Translations under genes and position numbers: made by a program
Shown here: positions 25,181 to 34,627 of the stretch, one piece after another
Layout of the letters: each line of letters begins with the position of its first letter
How positions within the stretch are numbered: position 1 is the first letter of the stretch
The notes under the pieces: model-generated
Told to the model about the DNA's origin: nothing
Database searches by the model: none
What the model saw: only the letters and a program-made list of their open reading frames with translations
Source of the DNA: Rhodopseudomonas faecalis
Lineage (GTDB): Bacteria; Pseudomonadota; Alphaproteobacteria; Rhizobiales; Xanthobacteraceae
DNA: 53,980 nucleotides
Direction of reading: 5' to 3'
NCBI RefSeq assembly: GCF_003217325.1
Contig: NZ_QJTI01000026.1
Location: 1 to 53,980 of the forward strand

Positions 25181-27457
25181 TCACCCGCGCGCAGCGCGCG
25201 CCAATACACCGAGGCGTTGCGCCAGATGCTGATACAACCCCGAGTAATCATCGCCGCACTGGGCACGGCAACGCGCCAGCAGCACCTCGGCATGGGCGCA
25301 ATCGCCCGCAGCGATCGCCTGCAACAATTCGCCATGCAGGCGCTGCAGGGCGGCGAAGCCGCGCGCCTCGGCTTCAGCCGTGGTGCCGAGCACGGCAAAC
25401 AGCCGGGTCGGACGCGAGGTCCCTTTCAGCCTGATCTCGCCGGCCTCCAGCAGCGCGATGCCACGGGCGGCGAGCGCTACCTGCTCTGACACCAATATAT
25501 CGACGCCAAAATCCTTGGTGGCCGCCTCGATCCGCGCTGCGACGTTCACCACGTCGCCCATCGCCGAATAATTGAAGCGTTTCGCCGACCCCATATTGCC
25601 GACGCAGGCCAGCCCGGTGTTGAGACCGATCCCGATCCGGACGTTAGGCTCCGCCATGCCGCGCGCGGCAAAGCCAAAGGCGTCGGCGTCATTGAGGGAT
25701 TGCAGCGCGGCGCGCATCGCCAGCGCTGCCCGGCAGGCGCGCGTGGCATGGTCCTCGACATCGACCGGCGCGTTCCAGAATGCCATGATCGAGTCGCCGA
25801 TATATTTGTCGATCGTGCCGAGCTCGGCCTGAATGGCATCGGTCAGCGGCGCCAGCAGCGTGTTGATGAAATCGACCAGTTCGGTCGCACTCAACGCTTC
25901 CGACAGCGGCGTAAAACCGCGCACATCCATGAACATCACGGTCAGCTCGCGGTTCTCGCCGCCGAGCTTCATGCCATCCGGCGAGCTTTCAAGCCGCGCC
26001 AGCAGCTCCGGCGCCAGATATTGCGCAAACGCCTGGCGCGCAAATGCCTTGTCGCGATCGGCAGCGAGATGCAGCACGCGCTCGACCGCAATGTAAGTGG
26101 CGAGCGTCGCCAGCGACGGATAGATCGGATCGATCAGCAGCCGAAAATGCACAAAAGCGTACCAGGATGCCGCGATTGCCGCGATCAGCACGACCACGCC
26201 CGCGATCAGCGAAAACCGCGCCCCGATCAACGGTACCAGTCCGGCGATCGACAGCCCGAGCAACACCGTCAGCACGATCTCAAAACCATCGGCCCAATCC
26301 GGCCGATCGACAAAATCCTGCGCCAAAATCTGCTCGAGCAATTGCGCCAGGATCGCCACGCCGGGCACGGTTTCGCCGAGCGGCGTCGTGCGCGCATCGA
26401 GCAGCCCGGACGCTGAGGTGCCGACCAGCACGATCGATCCTTCGATGCGCTCGCGCACCGCGCTGTCCTTGGCGGGGTCGAACAGATCCTTGACCGAGAC
26501 GTAGCGCTCCGGCCGGTCGTGATCGAAATAAACCCAGGCCTCGCCATCATTGGTGAGCGGCAGCCGGAACGCGCCAACGCGCATGTCGAGCAGCGCCGCG
26601 TGGCCGGTATCGGCATCGCCGCTGGCGCCGGTGCCGCGCACCACCACGCTCTGCTGGCCTTGCGCGACCCGCAGCGCCTCGACCGCGAGGTTCGGATAGA
26701 GCTGCTTGCCATCCGACAGCAGCATCGGCACGCGGCGGATCACGCCGCTGCGATCGCGCGCGCTGAGATTGATGGCACCGACGCCAGCGGCGGCCTGGTT
26801 GAGTAATGGCAGACTGACCACGGCACCGTGAAACGGCCGCAGCACCTTGCTGGGCTCAACGCCGACAAACGCCAACCCGGCTTTCAGCGGCGGCCTGATC
26901 GGGTTGCGGAGCCGACTGCCGGCGGCAAAGCCGAGCACGGTCGCGGTCTGGCCGATCGCCTCGGCGAACAATTTGTCATGGTCGGGTAGCGTTTTCAGCA
27001 CGGCAATGGCGCGCTCGTGGTCGTCACCGTCCGACAGCGCCAGGTCGGCGGCGATGCGCGATGGCGTGGTGCGATCGGGCTCGGCAAAAATGATGTCGTA
27101 AGCGACCGCGCCGGCGCCAAGTTCGCCAAGCCGGCGGTTCATCGCCGCCAGCCGGCTACGCGGCCACGGCCATTGCCCGAATGCTTCGATCGAGGCCTCG
27201 TCGATATCGACAATCCGCACTGGCTGCGCGCTGTAAGGCCGAGGCAACAGCCGCTGGTAGGCATCAAAGGTGCGATCGCGAAATTCGGTGACCACCCAGG
27301 GATTGAAGGCACGCAGCAAGGTCAGCGCGAGCACCGTCAGCAATGCCGCAGCCAGCGCCTGCCCGGTGCGGCTGCGCGCGAAGCGACGCAGCCTGGCGCC
27401 GAACCACGCCGCGCGGCGGCGCCAATCTGGTGCGCTATGCGGGGATCGGCCGCTCAT
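25181..27457 (-). CDS. CHASE2-domain adenylate cyclase
   Basis: 758 residues. One membrane helix (about 33-50), a periplasmic CHASE2 sensor (about 55-380: RIVDIDEASIEAFGQWPWPRS, GAVAYDIIF), three membrane helices (392-410, 415-435, 440-460), then a class III cyclase domain (about 500-700). The catalytic set is present: metal Asp511 in MDVRGF and Asp555 in YIGDSIMAF, Lys551 for adenine selection, and NVAARIE. It should make cAMP in response to an extracytoplasmic cue. It follows the FecR-domain gene by 36 bases and is the last of a three-gene operon. Confidence 0.93.
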   Translation of the reverse strand: MSGRSPHSAPDWRRRAAWFGARLRRFARSRTGQALAAALLTVLALTLLRAFNPWVVTEFRDRTFDAYQRLLPRPYSAQPVRIVDIDEASIEAFGQWPWPRSRLAAMNRRLGELGAGAVAYDIIFAEPDRTTPSRIAADLALSDGDDHERAIAVLKTLPDHDKLFAEAIGQTATVLGFAAGSRLRNPIRPPLKAGLAFVGVEPSKVLRPFHGAVVSLPLLNQAAAGVGAINLSARDRSGVIRRVPMLLSDGKQLYPNLAVEALRVAQGQQSVVVRGTGASGDADTGHAALLDMRVGAFRLPLTNDGEAWVYFDHDRPERYVSVKDLFDPAKDSAVRERIEGSIVLVGTSASGLLDARTTPLGETVPGVAILAQLLEQILAQDFVDRPDWADGFEIVLTVLLGLSIAGLVPLIGARFSLIAGVVVLIAAIAASWYAFVHFRLLIDPIYPSLATLATYIAVERVLHLAADRDKAFARQAFAQYLAPELLARLESSPDGMKLGGENRELTVMFMDVRGFTPLSEALSATELVDFINTLLAPLTDAIQAELGTIDKYIGDSIMAFWNAPVDVEDHATRACRAALAMRAALQSLNDADAFGFAARGMAEPNVRIGIGLNTGLACVGNMGSAKRFNYSAMGDVVNVAARIEAATKDFGVDILVSEQVALAARGIALLEAGEIRLKGTSRPTRLFAVLGTTAEAEARGFAALQRLHGELLQAIAAGDCAHAEVLLARCRAQCGDDYSGLYQHLAQRLGVLARAARG

Positions 27458-27493
27458 CCTGCCCTCCCCGCCGCGCCGCTCGCGCCAAGCCGG

Positions 27494-29182
27494 CTATTTC
27501 ATGCGCGCGGCAAAAATGCCGCTGCCGAGATAGTTCGTGCCGCTGACCAGCGCCGCACCGCCCATCTCGCCAACCGGGCTCGTGCGACCGCGATAAAACT
27601 CGCCACTTAGCAACATCGAGCGATCACTGCCGATCGAATTCAGACCTGCCGTGAGGTGCGGCTGGCTCGGCGACACATAGAGATTGCCGGAATAGTTCAA
27701 GCCGTCGAAATTCGACACATAGGCCGTGCCATGCCGGCTGGCGAAATCGACCGTCGTGGTGAGATTGCCGGCGCTGATGTAGTTGCTGCTGCCGTTCTGC
27801 ACCTGCGCCACCACATGGCCAGCATAGCTGGCCTGCCCCACGGTCGGCACGTCACTGTTGCTGATCGGGCGACCGGCCACCCAGAAGCCGCTCGCGACGT
27901 CGTTCAGCACAGCGCTGTCGCCCCCCTGCTGACTGCTGCTGCCCCAGATCCCCCAGCGAGTATAGTCGCAATCGCACACCGTGAGATCATAGCCACGCGC
28001 CCACGCAAATTGCCGAGCTTGATCCGCAGTGACGGTAGTCATCCCACCAGATTGGCTACTCAGCGGCTGGCCGTTGATGGTTGAGATCGGCCGTCCCTCG
28101 CGATCGATCGCCGGCAGCGCGCCAAAATTCTTCGGGTCACGATATTCGCTTCTCGGGTCAAGTTCCGGATTCTGCGAGCCGTATTGATAGTTGAAGACCA
28201 CCGTTTGTGGTGTGTCATTGCCGGCGAAGGCACCGCCGACAAAATTAGCCTGCACCCGATGGCCGGGCGGATTGATCAACAGTTCTGCCAGCCCGATGAT
28301 CGCGGACACGACCCCCGGTTCGCGGCTGGTCGCCATCATGCCACCAACATATCCCTTCAGATGGCTCGGCGTAGTGGCGATGGTCGCTTCAGCAGCGGTG
28401 GATTGCGTGGTGGTCTGAATGGTCTGTGTCAGCGTCGAGCCCGGATTGATCCGTTGCACCGGAATTTGGTTGACGCCCGGTGCCAACTCGCCCGCCACCG
28501 AACCGCTGCCCCCGGTCGCCCGTGATTCCGCACGCGCGACATTGCTCGGCGACGCCGTTCCGCGCGGCGCGCCGCCACTCTGCCCGGGCGCGCTCTGAAA
28601 ACTCTGGATCAAGCCGGCGACGAAGCCTGGTGGTGGCGGCGCCGGCGCCGTTGGCGCGCCGCCGACCACGCTGGTGAATTCGCCGGCTGTGAGTGTCACG
28701 GTGCCGCCTTGGCCCGTGACGGTCGAGGTGCCGTAGCCGGCGAAGACGTTTTGCGGCGTGATCAGCGCCACACCGCCGCGGATGCCGACCACGCTCGATG
28801 CGGTCTTGATTTCAGCATCGCCGGAATGGCTAATCTGACCACCGACGAAGCGCAGCGCGCCCTTGCTGAGCGTGGCTGCCAGCTTTCCCGTGCCAGCGTT
28901 CGGATTGTAAACATATTCGTCGATGGTGAGATCGCTGTTCGGCCCGATGGTCATCGAGGTTTTGTCGACGAACAGAATCTGCACCGATCCTTCAGCGGCA
29001 GTCTTAATGCGTTCCTTGTGCGCGATCGAGGAGCCGATGGTGATGGTGCGCAAATTGGCGGTCGCCGCCGGATTGACCGCCGAGGCCTTGCCGACTTCCT
29101 GAGCTATCGCAGGCGGCGCGGCGATCGCCGCCATGCTTGCCGCCACCGCCGCTACAGTCGCCATCAGTGCACGCCGCTGCAT
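27494..29182 (-). CDS. Secreted FecR-domain protein
   Basis: 562 residues. The signal peptide ends near AIAQE (about 28). A FecR domain spans about 40-145: IGSSIAHKERIKTAAEGSVQ, TIGPNSDLTIDEYVY, GALRFVGGQI, ASSVVGIRGG. The rest is long, Gly/Ser/Thr/Gln-rich, strand-forming and lacks a membrane anchor or a clear barrel; near its C-terminus is a GLNSIGSDRSMLLSGEFYRG, GGAALVSG pattern like a transferrin-binding-protein type barrel. No sigma factor or TonB receptor is adjacent, so this is not a classic iron-uptake FecR. It lies 11 bases after the TPR/barrel gene and 36 before the CHASE2 cyclase. Confidence 0.85.
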   Translation of the reverse strand: MQRRALMATVAAVAASMAAIAAPPAIAQEVGKASAVNPAATANLRTITIGSSIAHKERIKTAAEGSVQILFVDKTSMTIGPNSDLTIDEYVYNPNAGTGKLAATLSKGALRFVGGQISHSGDAEIKTASSVVGIRGGVALITPQNVFAGYGTSTVTGQGGTVTLTAGEFTSVVGGAPTAPAPPPPGFVAGLIQSFQSAPGQSGGAPRGTASPSNVARAESRATGGSGSVAGELAPGVNQIPVQRINPGSTLTQTIQTTTQSTAAEATIATTPSHLKGYVGGMMATSREPGVVSAIIGLAELLINPPGHRVQANFVGGAFAGNDTPQTVVFNYQYGSQNPELDPRSEYRDPKNFGALPAIDREGRPISTINGQPLSSQSGGMTTVTADQARQFAWARGYDLTVCDCDYTRWGIWGSSSQQGGDSAVLNDVASGFWVAGRPISNSDVPTVGQASYAGHVVAQVQNGSSNYISAGNLTTTVDFASRHGTAYVSNFDGLNYSGNLYVSPSQPHLTAGLNSIGSDRSMLLSGEFYRGRTSPVGEMGGAALVSGTNYLGSGIFAARMK

Positions 29183-29193
29183 CGCAGGCTCCT

Positions 29194-30555
29194 TTAGAAC
29201 CGCACGGTCGGTCCCACCGAGACCGCAAGATTGTCGGTGGTGTAGTTCGGCAGATTGGAATTGATCTTGAAGTAGTTCAACTGAGTGCGAATGCCGACAT
29301 TGTCGACCAATTGCGCATCAAAGATGCCGCCGACCCGCCATTCATTGTCGTGGCGAACCACGAACGGATCGACGATCGGGTTGGGTGCGTCATAGCGCAC
29401 AAAACTGTAGCCGAAAGTCGGCGCGACCACGAATTGCCGCGCGGCGCCAAACACGCTGAGCGCAAATTCGTAAGGCAATGCCATATCGACCGAATAGCGC
29501 TTGTAGCTATTGAAGTCGTAGATCGCCTGGTTGGTATCGAACGTAAAACGGCTGGTCCAATGCAGGCCGCCTTTGCGCAGATCAGTGAACAGGCCTGCGG
29601 TAGTGAGATCGCCGGTCTGTTCGGACGCGGTCGGATAATTGTTGGAATTGAAGAAGCGGCGATGGCGCGTTTCCGCGAACGCTTCCGCAAGCCCCCACTC
29701 TCCCAAGGTGATGCGCGCCGCCACACCGCCGCCGAGCGCATTGAAATAAGTGGCGTCGCCGAGCCAGACCTGATCGCCGATCGCGTAATATTTGATCGAG
29801 GCATTCTGGCCGAGCCCGACGCGGTGGCCGACCATCACTTCGGCAAGGCCGAGATCGTATTGGCTCAGCTTGTTCTGCCGCGAATTCAGCCCGATCACGG
29901 TCAGTTCGATGGCGTCGCCGCGCCGGTTGAGCTTGTAGGCGTAGTTGGCCACCGCCGTCTGATAGGCGTTGAAATCGGCCTGCTTACCAAAGCGCGGATC
30001 GAGGATCGCATCCTGCCCGAGCGCACGCACCAACAAGCCGTTCGGGCCGACATTGGCGTTGGTCTGATAGCGAACACCGGCATGCAGGAACACGCTGTAT
30101 TCGTGGTTCGACAGTTGCCGATCGATCTCTGCCAGATACGCGCGCACCTGCGCGCGGATCTCATCCGGAACGTTGCCGCCCTTGATCGCGTCCTGCAAAT
30201 AGCCGCGCGCGATGTCATAAGAGCCGAGCTTGAAATACAGCACGCCGAGTTCAAGCTTCACCCGCGGCAGATCGGGGTTGAAGAACAGCATCCGTTCCAG
30301 CGCGCCGATCGCCGCTTCATAGTCGCCGCGCTGCACGGCTTCATGCGCGAACCGGAAGCTGACATCGAGATCGGACGGATTGCGATACATCTGCGCGAAC
30401 AGCGCTTCGTAATCGCCCTGCACCACCGCGGCCGGGGTCACAGGTGTCACCGTCTGCGCGGCGGTGGGAGACGCGGGCGCGAGTAAGATCACCGCGGCGA
30501 TCGCTGCAGTGCTGATAGCAAGTGCTACCGCGCGGGCCTTTGCAATAACTCGCAC
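29194..30555 (-). CDS. TPR-containing outer-membrane beta-barrel protein
   Basis: 453 residues. The signal peptide (about 1-33) ends PTAAQ. Two or three TPR-like helical repeats occupy about 45-150 (YEALFAQMYRNPSDLDVSFR, GDYEAAIGALERMLFFNPDL, VLYFKLGSYDIARGYLQDAI). The rest is alternating amphipathic strands finishing in a C-terminal Phe (VGPTVRF), the signal for outer-membrane insertion. The layout recalls the DUF560/Slam-like TPR-plus-barrel exporters, so it may help place the neighbouring FecR-domain protein on the surface. First gene of the three-gene operon. Confidence 0.8.
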   Translation of the reverse strand: MRVIAKARAVALAISTAAIAAVILLAPASPTAAQTVTPVTPAAVVQGDYEALFAQMYRNPSDLDVSFRFAHEAVQRGDYEAAIGALERMLFFNPDLPRVKLELGVLYFKLGSYDIARGYLQDAIKGGNVPDEIRAQVRAYLAEIDRQLSNHEYSVFLHAGVRYQTNANVGPNGLLVRALGQDAILDPRFGKQADFNAYQTAVANYAYKLNRRGDAIELTVIGLNSRQNKLSQYDLGLAEVMVGHRVGLGQNASIKYYAIGDQVWLGDATYFNALGGGVAARITLGEWGLAEAFAETRHRRFFNSNNYPTASEQTGDLTTAGLFTDLRKGGLHWTSRFTFDTNQAIYDFNSYKRYSVDMALPYEFALSVFGAARQFVVAPTFGYSFVRYDAPNPIVDPFVVRHDNEWRVGGIFDAQLVDNVGIRTQLNYFKINSNLPNYTTDNLAVSVGPTVRF

Positions 30556-30787
30556 CTGACGCCCCTGAAATGAATGCGGCCGCTTGTTGTGCAGTGGCCG
30601 TTTAATGGTTCAAATCTAGGGGCGAACCGGGGGCGAATGGTACGGGTTTCTGCTGAGAGGCCCTAGCAAAGACGAACGGCGTGACCTTTTTGCCACGCCG
30701 CACAGCAAGTCAGCGACTGTTGTGATCAGCAGTATCACCACCGACCGGCATCAGCCGGGCGCGTGCTGCGCCGGGCCGTGCGAGGCA

Positions 30788-30807
30788 GCGAGGGCAAGCG
30801 CCCTCGC
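30788..30807 (-). terminator. Hairpin immediately after prfC
   Basis: GCGAGGGC (30788-30795), a four-base loop, GCCCTCGC (30800-30807), one base from the prfC stop. There is no T-run, so it may protect the mRNA end or need Rho. The rest of 30556-30787 shows nothing recognisable. Confidence 0.45.
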
Positions 30808-30808
30808 C

Positions 30809-32434
30809 TCAAACCTTCTTCTTGACGTCCTTGACGTTCGAGAAGGTGATGTCTTCGGCGCGCTCGCGGGTGTAGCCGAGATAGAACTCGTTCTTGGCGA
30901 GGTACACCGGGTCGCCATCGACGTCATCGGCAATCGATGAGTTGTTGGCGGCAATGAAGGCGTCGAGCTTCTTGCGGTCGGCCGACGAGATCCAGCGCGC
31001 GAGCTGGAATTCCGACACTTCGAATTCCACCGGCAACTGATATTCGGCGTCGAGCCGCGCTTTCAGCACGTCGAGCTGCAGCGAGCCGACCACGCCGACC
31101 AGCGCCGGCGCGCCGTCGCGCGGGCGGAACACCTGCACCACGCCCTCTTCGGACATCTGCTGCAGCGCTTCCTTCAGCTTCTTGGCCTTCATCGCGTCCT
31201 TCAGGCGGACGCGGCGCACGATTTCCGGCGCGAATGACGGCACGCCGACGAAGGTGACATCCTCGCCCTCGGTGAGCGTATCGCCGATGCGCAGCGTGCC
31301 GTGATTGGGAATGCCGACCACGTCGCCCGCAAACGCCTCATCGGCCACCGAACGGTCCTGCGCGAAGAAAAACTGCGGCGCCGACAGCGACATGTTCTTG
31401 CCGGTGCGCACCAGCTTGGCCTTCATGCCGCGCGTCAGCTTACCGGAGCACAGCCGCGCAAAGGCGATGCGGTCGCGGTGGTTGGGGTCCATATTGGCTT
31501 GGATCTTGAAAACGAACGCGCTCATGCGCGGCTCGCTGGCCTCGACCTTGCGCAGATCGCTGTCCTGGGCGCGCGGCGGCGGCGCGAACCGGCCGAGCCC
31601 CTGCAGCAAATCGCCGACGCCGAAATTGCGCAGCGCCGAGCCGAAATACACCGGGGTCAGATGGCCCTCGCGGAACGCTTCCAGATCGAACGGCTTACAG
31701 GCCTCCGACACCAGTTCCAGTTCTTCCTGGACCGCGGCGACGTCGAGATTGGGATGACGCTTGCCGAGATCGGCAATGTCGATCTGTTCGGCCGCGCCGG
31801 TCTTGGCGCCGCCGCCTTCCAAGAGGCGCACGCCGCCGTCGCGCAGATCATAGGTGCCGAGGAAGTCGCGGCCGCGGCCGACCGGCCAGGTCATCGGCGT
31901 GGTGTCGAGCGCCAGCGTCTTTTCGATCTCGTCCAACAGATCGAACACGTCGCGGCTTTCGCGGTCCATCTTGTTGATGAAGGTGATGATCGGAATGTCG
32001 CGCAGCCGGCACACCTCGAACAGCTTGCGGGTGCGCGCCTCGATGCCCTTGGCGGCGTCGATCACCATCACCGCGCTGTCGACCGCGGTCAGGGTCCGAT
32101 AGGTGTCTTCCGAAAAGTCCTCGTGGCCTGGCGTGTCGAGCAGGTTGAACACCAGCCCGTCGAACTCGAAGGTCATCACCGAGGTCACCACCGAGATGCC
32201 GCGGTCACGCTCGATCTTCATCCAGTCGGACCGGGTGTTGCGGCGCTCGCCCTTGGCCTTGACCTGGCCGGCGAGATTGATGGCGCCGCCGAACAGCAGC
32301 AGCTTTTCGGTGAGCGTGGTCTTGCCGGCGTCAGGATGCGAAATGATCGCAAATGTGCGGCGGCGCGCCACTTCGGCGGCCAGCGGGGCGGACGGAGACG
32401 GCGTCGAGGCCGCCGGTTGGGCGATGTCGGACAT
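30809..32434 (-). CDS. prfC: Peptide chain release factor 3 (GTPase)
   Basis: 541 residues, near the usual 529. G-domain motifs are all visible: SHPDAGKTTLTEKLL (P-loop), DTPGHEDFSEDTYRT (G3), NKMDRESRD (G4). The EF-Tu-like domain 2 and the RF3 C-terminal domain (GVVGSLQLDVLKARLDAEY) follow. RF3 recycles RF1/RF2 from ribosomes after termination, in the cytoplasm. It is a single gene, divergent from sugE. Confidence 0.97.
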   Translation of the reverse strand: MSDIAQPAASTPSPSAPLAAEVARRRTFAIISHPDAGKTTLTEKLLLFGGAINLAGQVKAKGERRNTRSDWMKIERDRGISVVTSVMTFEFDGLVFNLLDTPGHEDFSEDTYRTLTAVDSAVMVIDAAKGIEARTRKLFEVCRLRDIPIITFINKMDRESRDVFDLLDEIEKTLALDTTPMTWPVGRGRDFLGTYDLRDGGVRLLEGGGAKTGAAEQIDIADLGKRHPNLDVAAVQEELELVSEACKPFDLEAFREGHLTPVYFGSALRNFGVGDLLQGLGRFAPPPRAQDSDLRKVEASEPRMSAFVFKIQANMDPNHRDRIAFARLCSGKLTRGMKAKLVRTGKNMSLSAPQFFFAQDRSVADEAFAGDVVGIPNHGTLRIGDTLTEGEDVTFVGVPSFAPEIVRRVRLKDAMKAKKLKEALQQMSEEGVVQVFRPRDGAPALVGVVGSLQLDVLKARLDAEYQLPVEFEVSEFQLARWISSADRKKLDAFIAANNSSIADDVDGDPVYLAKNEFYLGYTRERAEDITFSNVKDVKKKV

Positions 32435-32629
32435 GGCTGCAGCCTGTGGCAGGGAAAGCGGGCGCGATCAAGGGGCAAGGCCCCGGTTGCGTCGCGGAAC
32501 GGCGTCTCTCATATAGAGAGCCGAGGACGACCTCAAAATCACCCATTTGGCTGGGACGGCCCGGCCCCCTTTCGGATGACGCCTTGGCGTGGCCGCGCTG
32601 TGAGCGGGCGCCCGGCGCAGGGAGGCCTG

Positions 32630-32944
32630 ATGGCCTGGATCTATCTCTTTGTTGGCGGACTTTTGGAAATCGGCTGGGCGATCGGCCTGAAATACACTGA
32701 GGGTTTTACCCGGCCGCTGCCGACCATCGGCACGTTGATTTGCATGGTCAGCTCGGTGCTGCTGCTCGGGCTGGCGATGAAAGCGATCCCGGTCGGCACC
32801 GCTTACGCGGTGTGGGCCGGCATCGGCGCCGCCGGAACCGCCGTGCTCGGCATCATGCTGTTCGGCGATCCGGCGACGGCGCTGCGGCTGATGTGCATCG
32901 GCCTGATCGTCGCCGGGATCGTCGGGCTGAAACTGGTGGCGTGA
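32630..32944 (+). CDS. sugE: SugE/Gdx small multidrug resistance-family exporter
   Basis: 104 residues with four membrane helices. The start MAWIYLFVGGLLEIGWAIGL keeps the essential Glu14 of SMR proteins, and GLKYTEGFTR, PVGTAYAVWAGIGAAG and the C-terminal GLKLVA match SugE/Gdx, known as a guanidinium/H+ exchanger. The start was set by GGGAGG seven bases before ATG 32630; the open frame further upstream is a shadow of prfC. It converges on pit with only four bases between stops. Confidence 0.93.
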   Translation: MAWIYLFVGGLLEIGWAIGLKYTEGFTRPLPTIGTLICMVSSVLLLGLAMKAIPVGTAYAVWAGIGAAGTAVLGIMLFGDPATALRLMCIGLIVAGIVGLKLVA

Positions 32945-32948
32945 TCGC

Positions 32949-33953
32949 TCAGCGCACCAGTTGCACGGCATAATAGGCGGCGGCCGCCACCAGGGCCGAC
33001 GCCGGAATGGTGATCACCCAGGCGTAGACGATCGAGCTGGCCACATTCCAACGCACCGCGGACATGCGGCGCGCGGCACCGACGCCGACGATGGCGCCGG
33101 TGATGGTGTGGGTGGTGGAGACCGGCACGCCCAGGAAGGTGGCCATGAACAGCGTCGCGGCGCCGCCGGTTTCCGCGCAAAAACCCTGCATCGGCGTCAG
33201 CTTGGTGATGCGCAGCCCCATGGTGCGCACGATGCGCCAGCCGCCGAGCAGCGTGCCGAGCGCCATCGCCGCCTGGCACGACAGCACCACCCAGAACGGC
33301 ACCGAGAATTCGCTGCCAAGATAGCCCTGCGAGTACAGCAGCACGGCGATGATACCCATGGTCTTCTGGGCGTCGTTGCCGCCATGACCGAGCGAATACA
33401 GCGAGGCCGAGGCGAATTGCAGAATCCGGAACGCGCGGTCGACCGCATAGGGCGTGGACCGCACTGCAGCCCAGGACACGATCGCCACCAGCACCAGGGC
33501 CAGCAGGAACCCGACCAGCGGCGACAGCACGATCGCCAGCAGCGCCTTGGACAGCCCGCTCCACACCGCCGCGGACAGACCGGCTTTGGCGACGCCGGCG
33601 CCAATCAGGCCGCCGATCAGCGCGTGCGAGGAACTGGAGGGAATGCCGAGCGCCCAGGTGATGATGTTCCAGATGATGGCGCCGCATAGCGCCCCGAACA
33701 CCACCTGCGCATCGATCACCCCCGGTGCGATGATGCCGGTGCCGATGGTGGTGGCGACATGCAGCCCGAACACCATGAAGGCGATGAAATTGAAGAACGC
33801 CGCCCACAGCACCGCATATTGCGGCCGCAGCACCCGCGTCGAAACGATGGTGGCGATGGAATTGGCGGCGTCGTGCAGACCGTTCAGAAAGTCGAACAGC
33901 AGCGCAACTGCGATCAGTCCGATCAGGATCGGTAGCCCTAGCGTGGCGTCCAC
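32949..33953 (-). CDS. pit: PiT-family inorganic phosphate transporter
   Basis: 334 residues, about 8-10 membrane helices. PiT signatures are present in both halves: FLNGLHDAANSIATIVSTRVL near the start and GHGGNDAQKTMGI in the middle, with VPVSTTHTITGAIVG near the end. It imports metal-phosphate with protons. It is shorter than E. coli PitA (499) but typical for the alphaproteobacterial form. It follows the DUF47 gene by 14 bases, the usual pairing. Confidence 0.93.
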   Translation of the reverse strand: MDATLGLPILIGLIAVALLFDFLNGLHDAANSIATIVSTRVLRPQYAVLWAAFFNFIAFMVFGLHVATTIGTGIIAPGVIDAQVVFGALCGAIIWNIITWALGIPSSSSHALIGGLIGAGVAKAGLSAAVWSGLSKALLAIVLSPLVGFLLALVLVAIVSWAAVRSTPYAVDRAFRILQFASASLYSLGHGGNDAQKTMGIIAVLLYSQGYLGSEFSVPFWVVLSCQAAMALGTLLGGWRIVRTMGLRITKLTPMQGFCAETGGAATLFMATFLGVPVSTTHTITGAIVGVGAARRMSAVRWNVASSIVYAWVITIPASALVAAAAYYAVQLVR

Positions 33954-33967
33954 GGCGCGGCCCTACC

Positions 33968-34627
33968 CTAAACCTGTTCGATGACGATGCTGTTGATCTC
34001 GTTGGCGACGTCGTCGAAACGGTCGGCGACCTTTTCGAGATGGTCGTAGATCTCGGCGCCGACCACGAAATCCATGGTGTTGGCGTTGCGATGTTTCAGG
34101 AACAGTTCCTTGAGGCCGATGTCGTGCAGATCGTCGACCCGGCCCTCGAGCTTGCCGAGCTCCTCGGTGATCGCCGACAGCATCGCGACATTGGGCCCGA
34201 TCGACTTGAGCAGCGGCAGCGCCCGCCCGACCAGCTTGGCGCTCTCGACCAGCAAGGTGCCGATCTCGCGCATTGGCGGTTCGAATTCGTGAACCTCGAA
34301 CAGGATCACCGCTTTGCTGGTCTGCTGCATCTGGTCGATGGCGTCGTCCATCGAGGTGATCAGGTTCTTGATGTCGACCCGGTCGAACGGGGTGATGAAG
34401 GTGCGCCGCACTGCGGTCAGCACTTCGCGGGTGATGGCGTCGGCATCGGCCTCGAACTGGCTGATGCGCTGGCAGTGCAGCGGTGTCTCCTTGCCCCCGC
34501 GCAGCATGTCCTGCAGCGCCCCCGCGCCCAGCAAAACGGTATCCGAGTGGCGAGAAAACAGGTCAAAAAACCTCTCTTCCCTTGGGAGAAAGGCGCGAAA
34601 CCACTGCAGCAACATCGAAGGACCCAT
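33968..34627 (-). CDS. DUF47/PhoU-like Pit accessory protein
   Basis: 219 residues, all helical, soluble. The DUF47 family signature is clear: DAITREVLTAVRRTFITPFD followed by RVDIKNLITSMDDAIDQMQQ, and a C-terminal YDHLEKVADRFDDVANEI. These PhoU-like proteins bind metal and regulate or couple to Pit. It is cotranscribed with and upstream of pit. Confidence 0.92.
   Translation of the reverse strand: MGPSMLLQWFRAFLPREERFFDLFSRHSDTVLLGAGALQDMLRGGKETPLHCQRISQFEADADAITREVLTAVRRTFITPFDRVDIKNLITSMDDAIDQMQQTSKAVILFEVHEFEPPMREIGTLLVESAKLVGRALPLLKSIGPNVAMLSAITEELGKLEGRVDDLHDIGLKELFLKHRNANTMDFVVGAEIYDHLEKVADRFDDVANEINSIVIEQV

Noticed and set aside
29137-30486. 449-codon plus-strand frame opposite the TPR/barrel gene
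   Set aside because: The minus strand has a signal peptide, TPRs and barrel strands ending in Phe; the plus frame has no recognisable features.
31301-32629. N-terminal extension of sugE by over 440 codons
   Set aside because: It runs antisense through prfC; the 104-residue product from 32630 has a strong ribosome site and the family's length.
32520-32629. Possible guanidine-II (mini-ykkC) riboswitch before sugE
   Set aside because: One GGG-ACGG-CCC hairpin is present but the required second ACGR hairpin near the ribosome site is not found.
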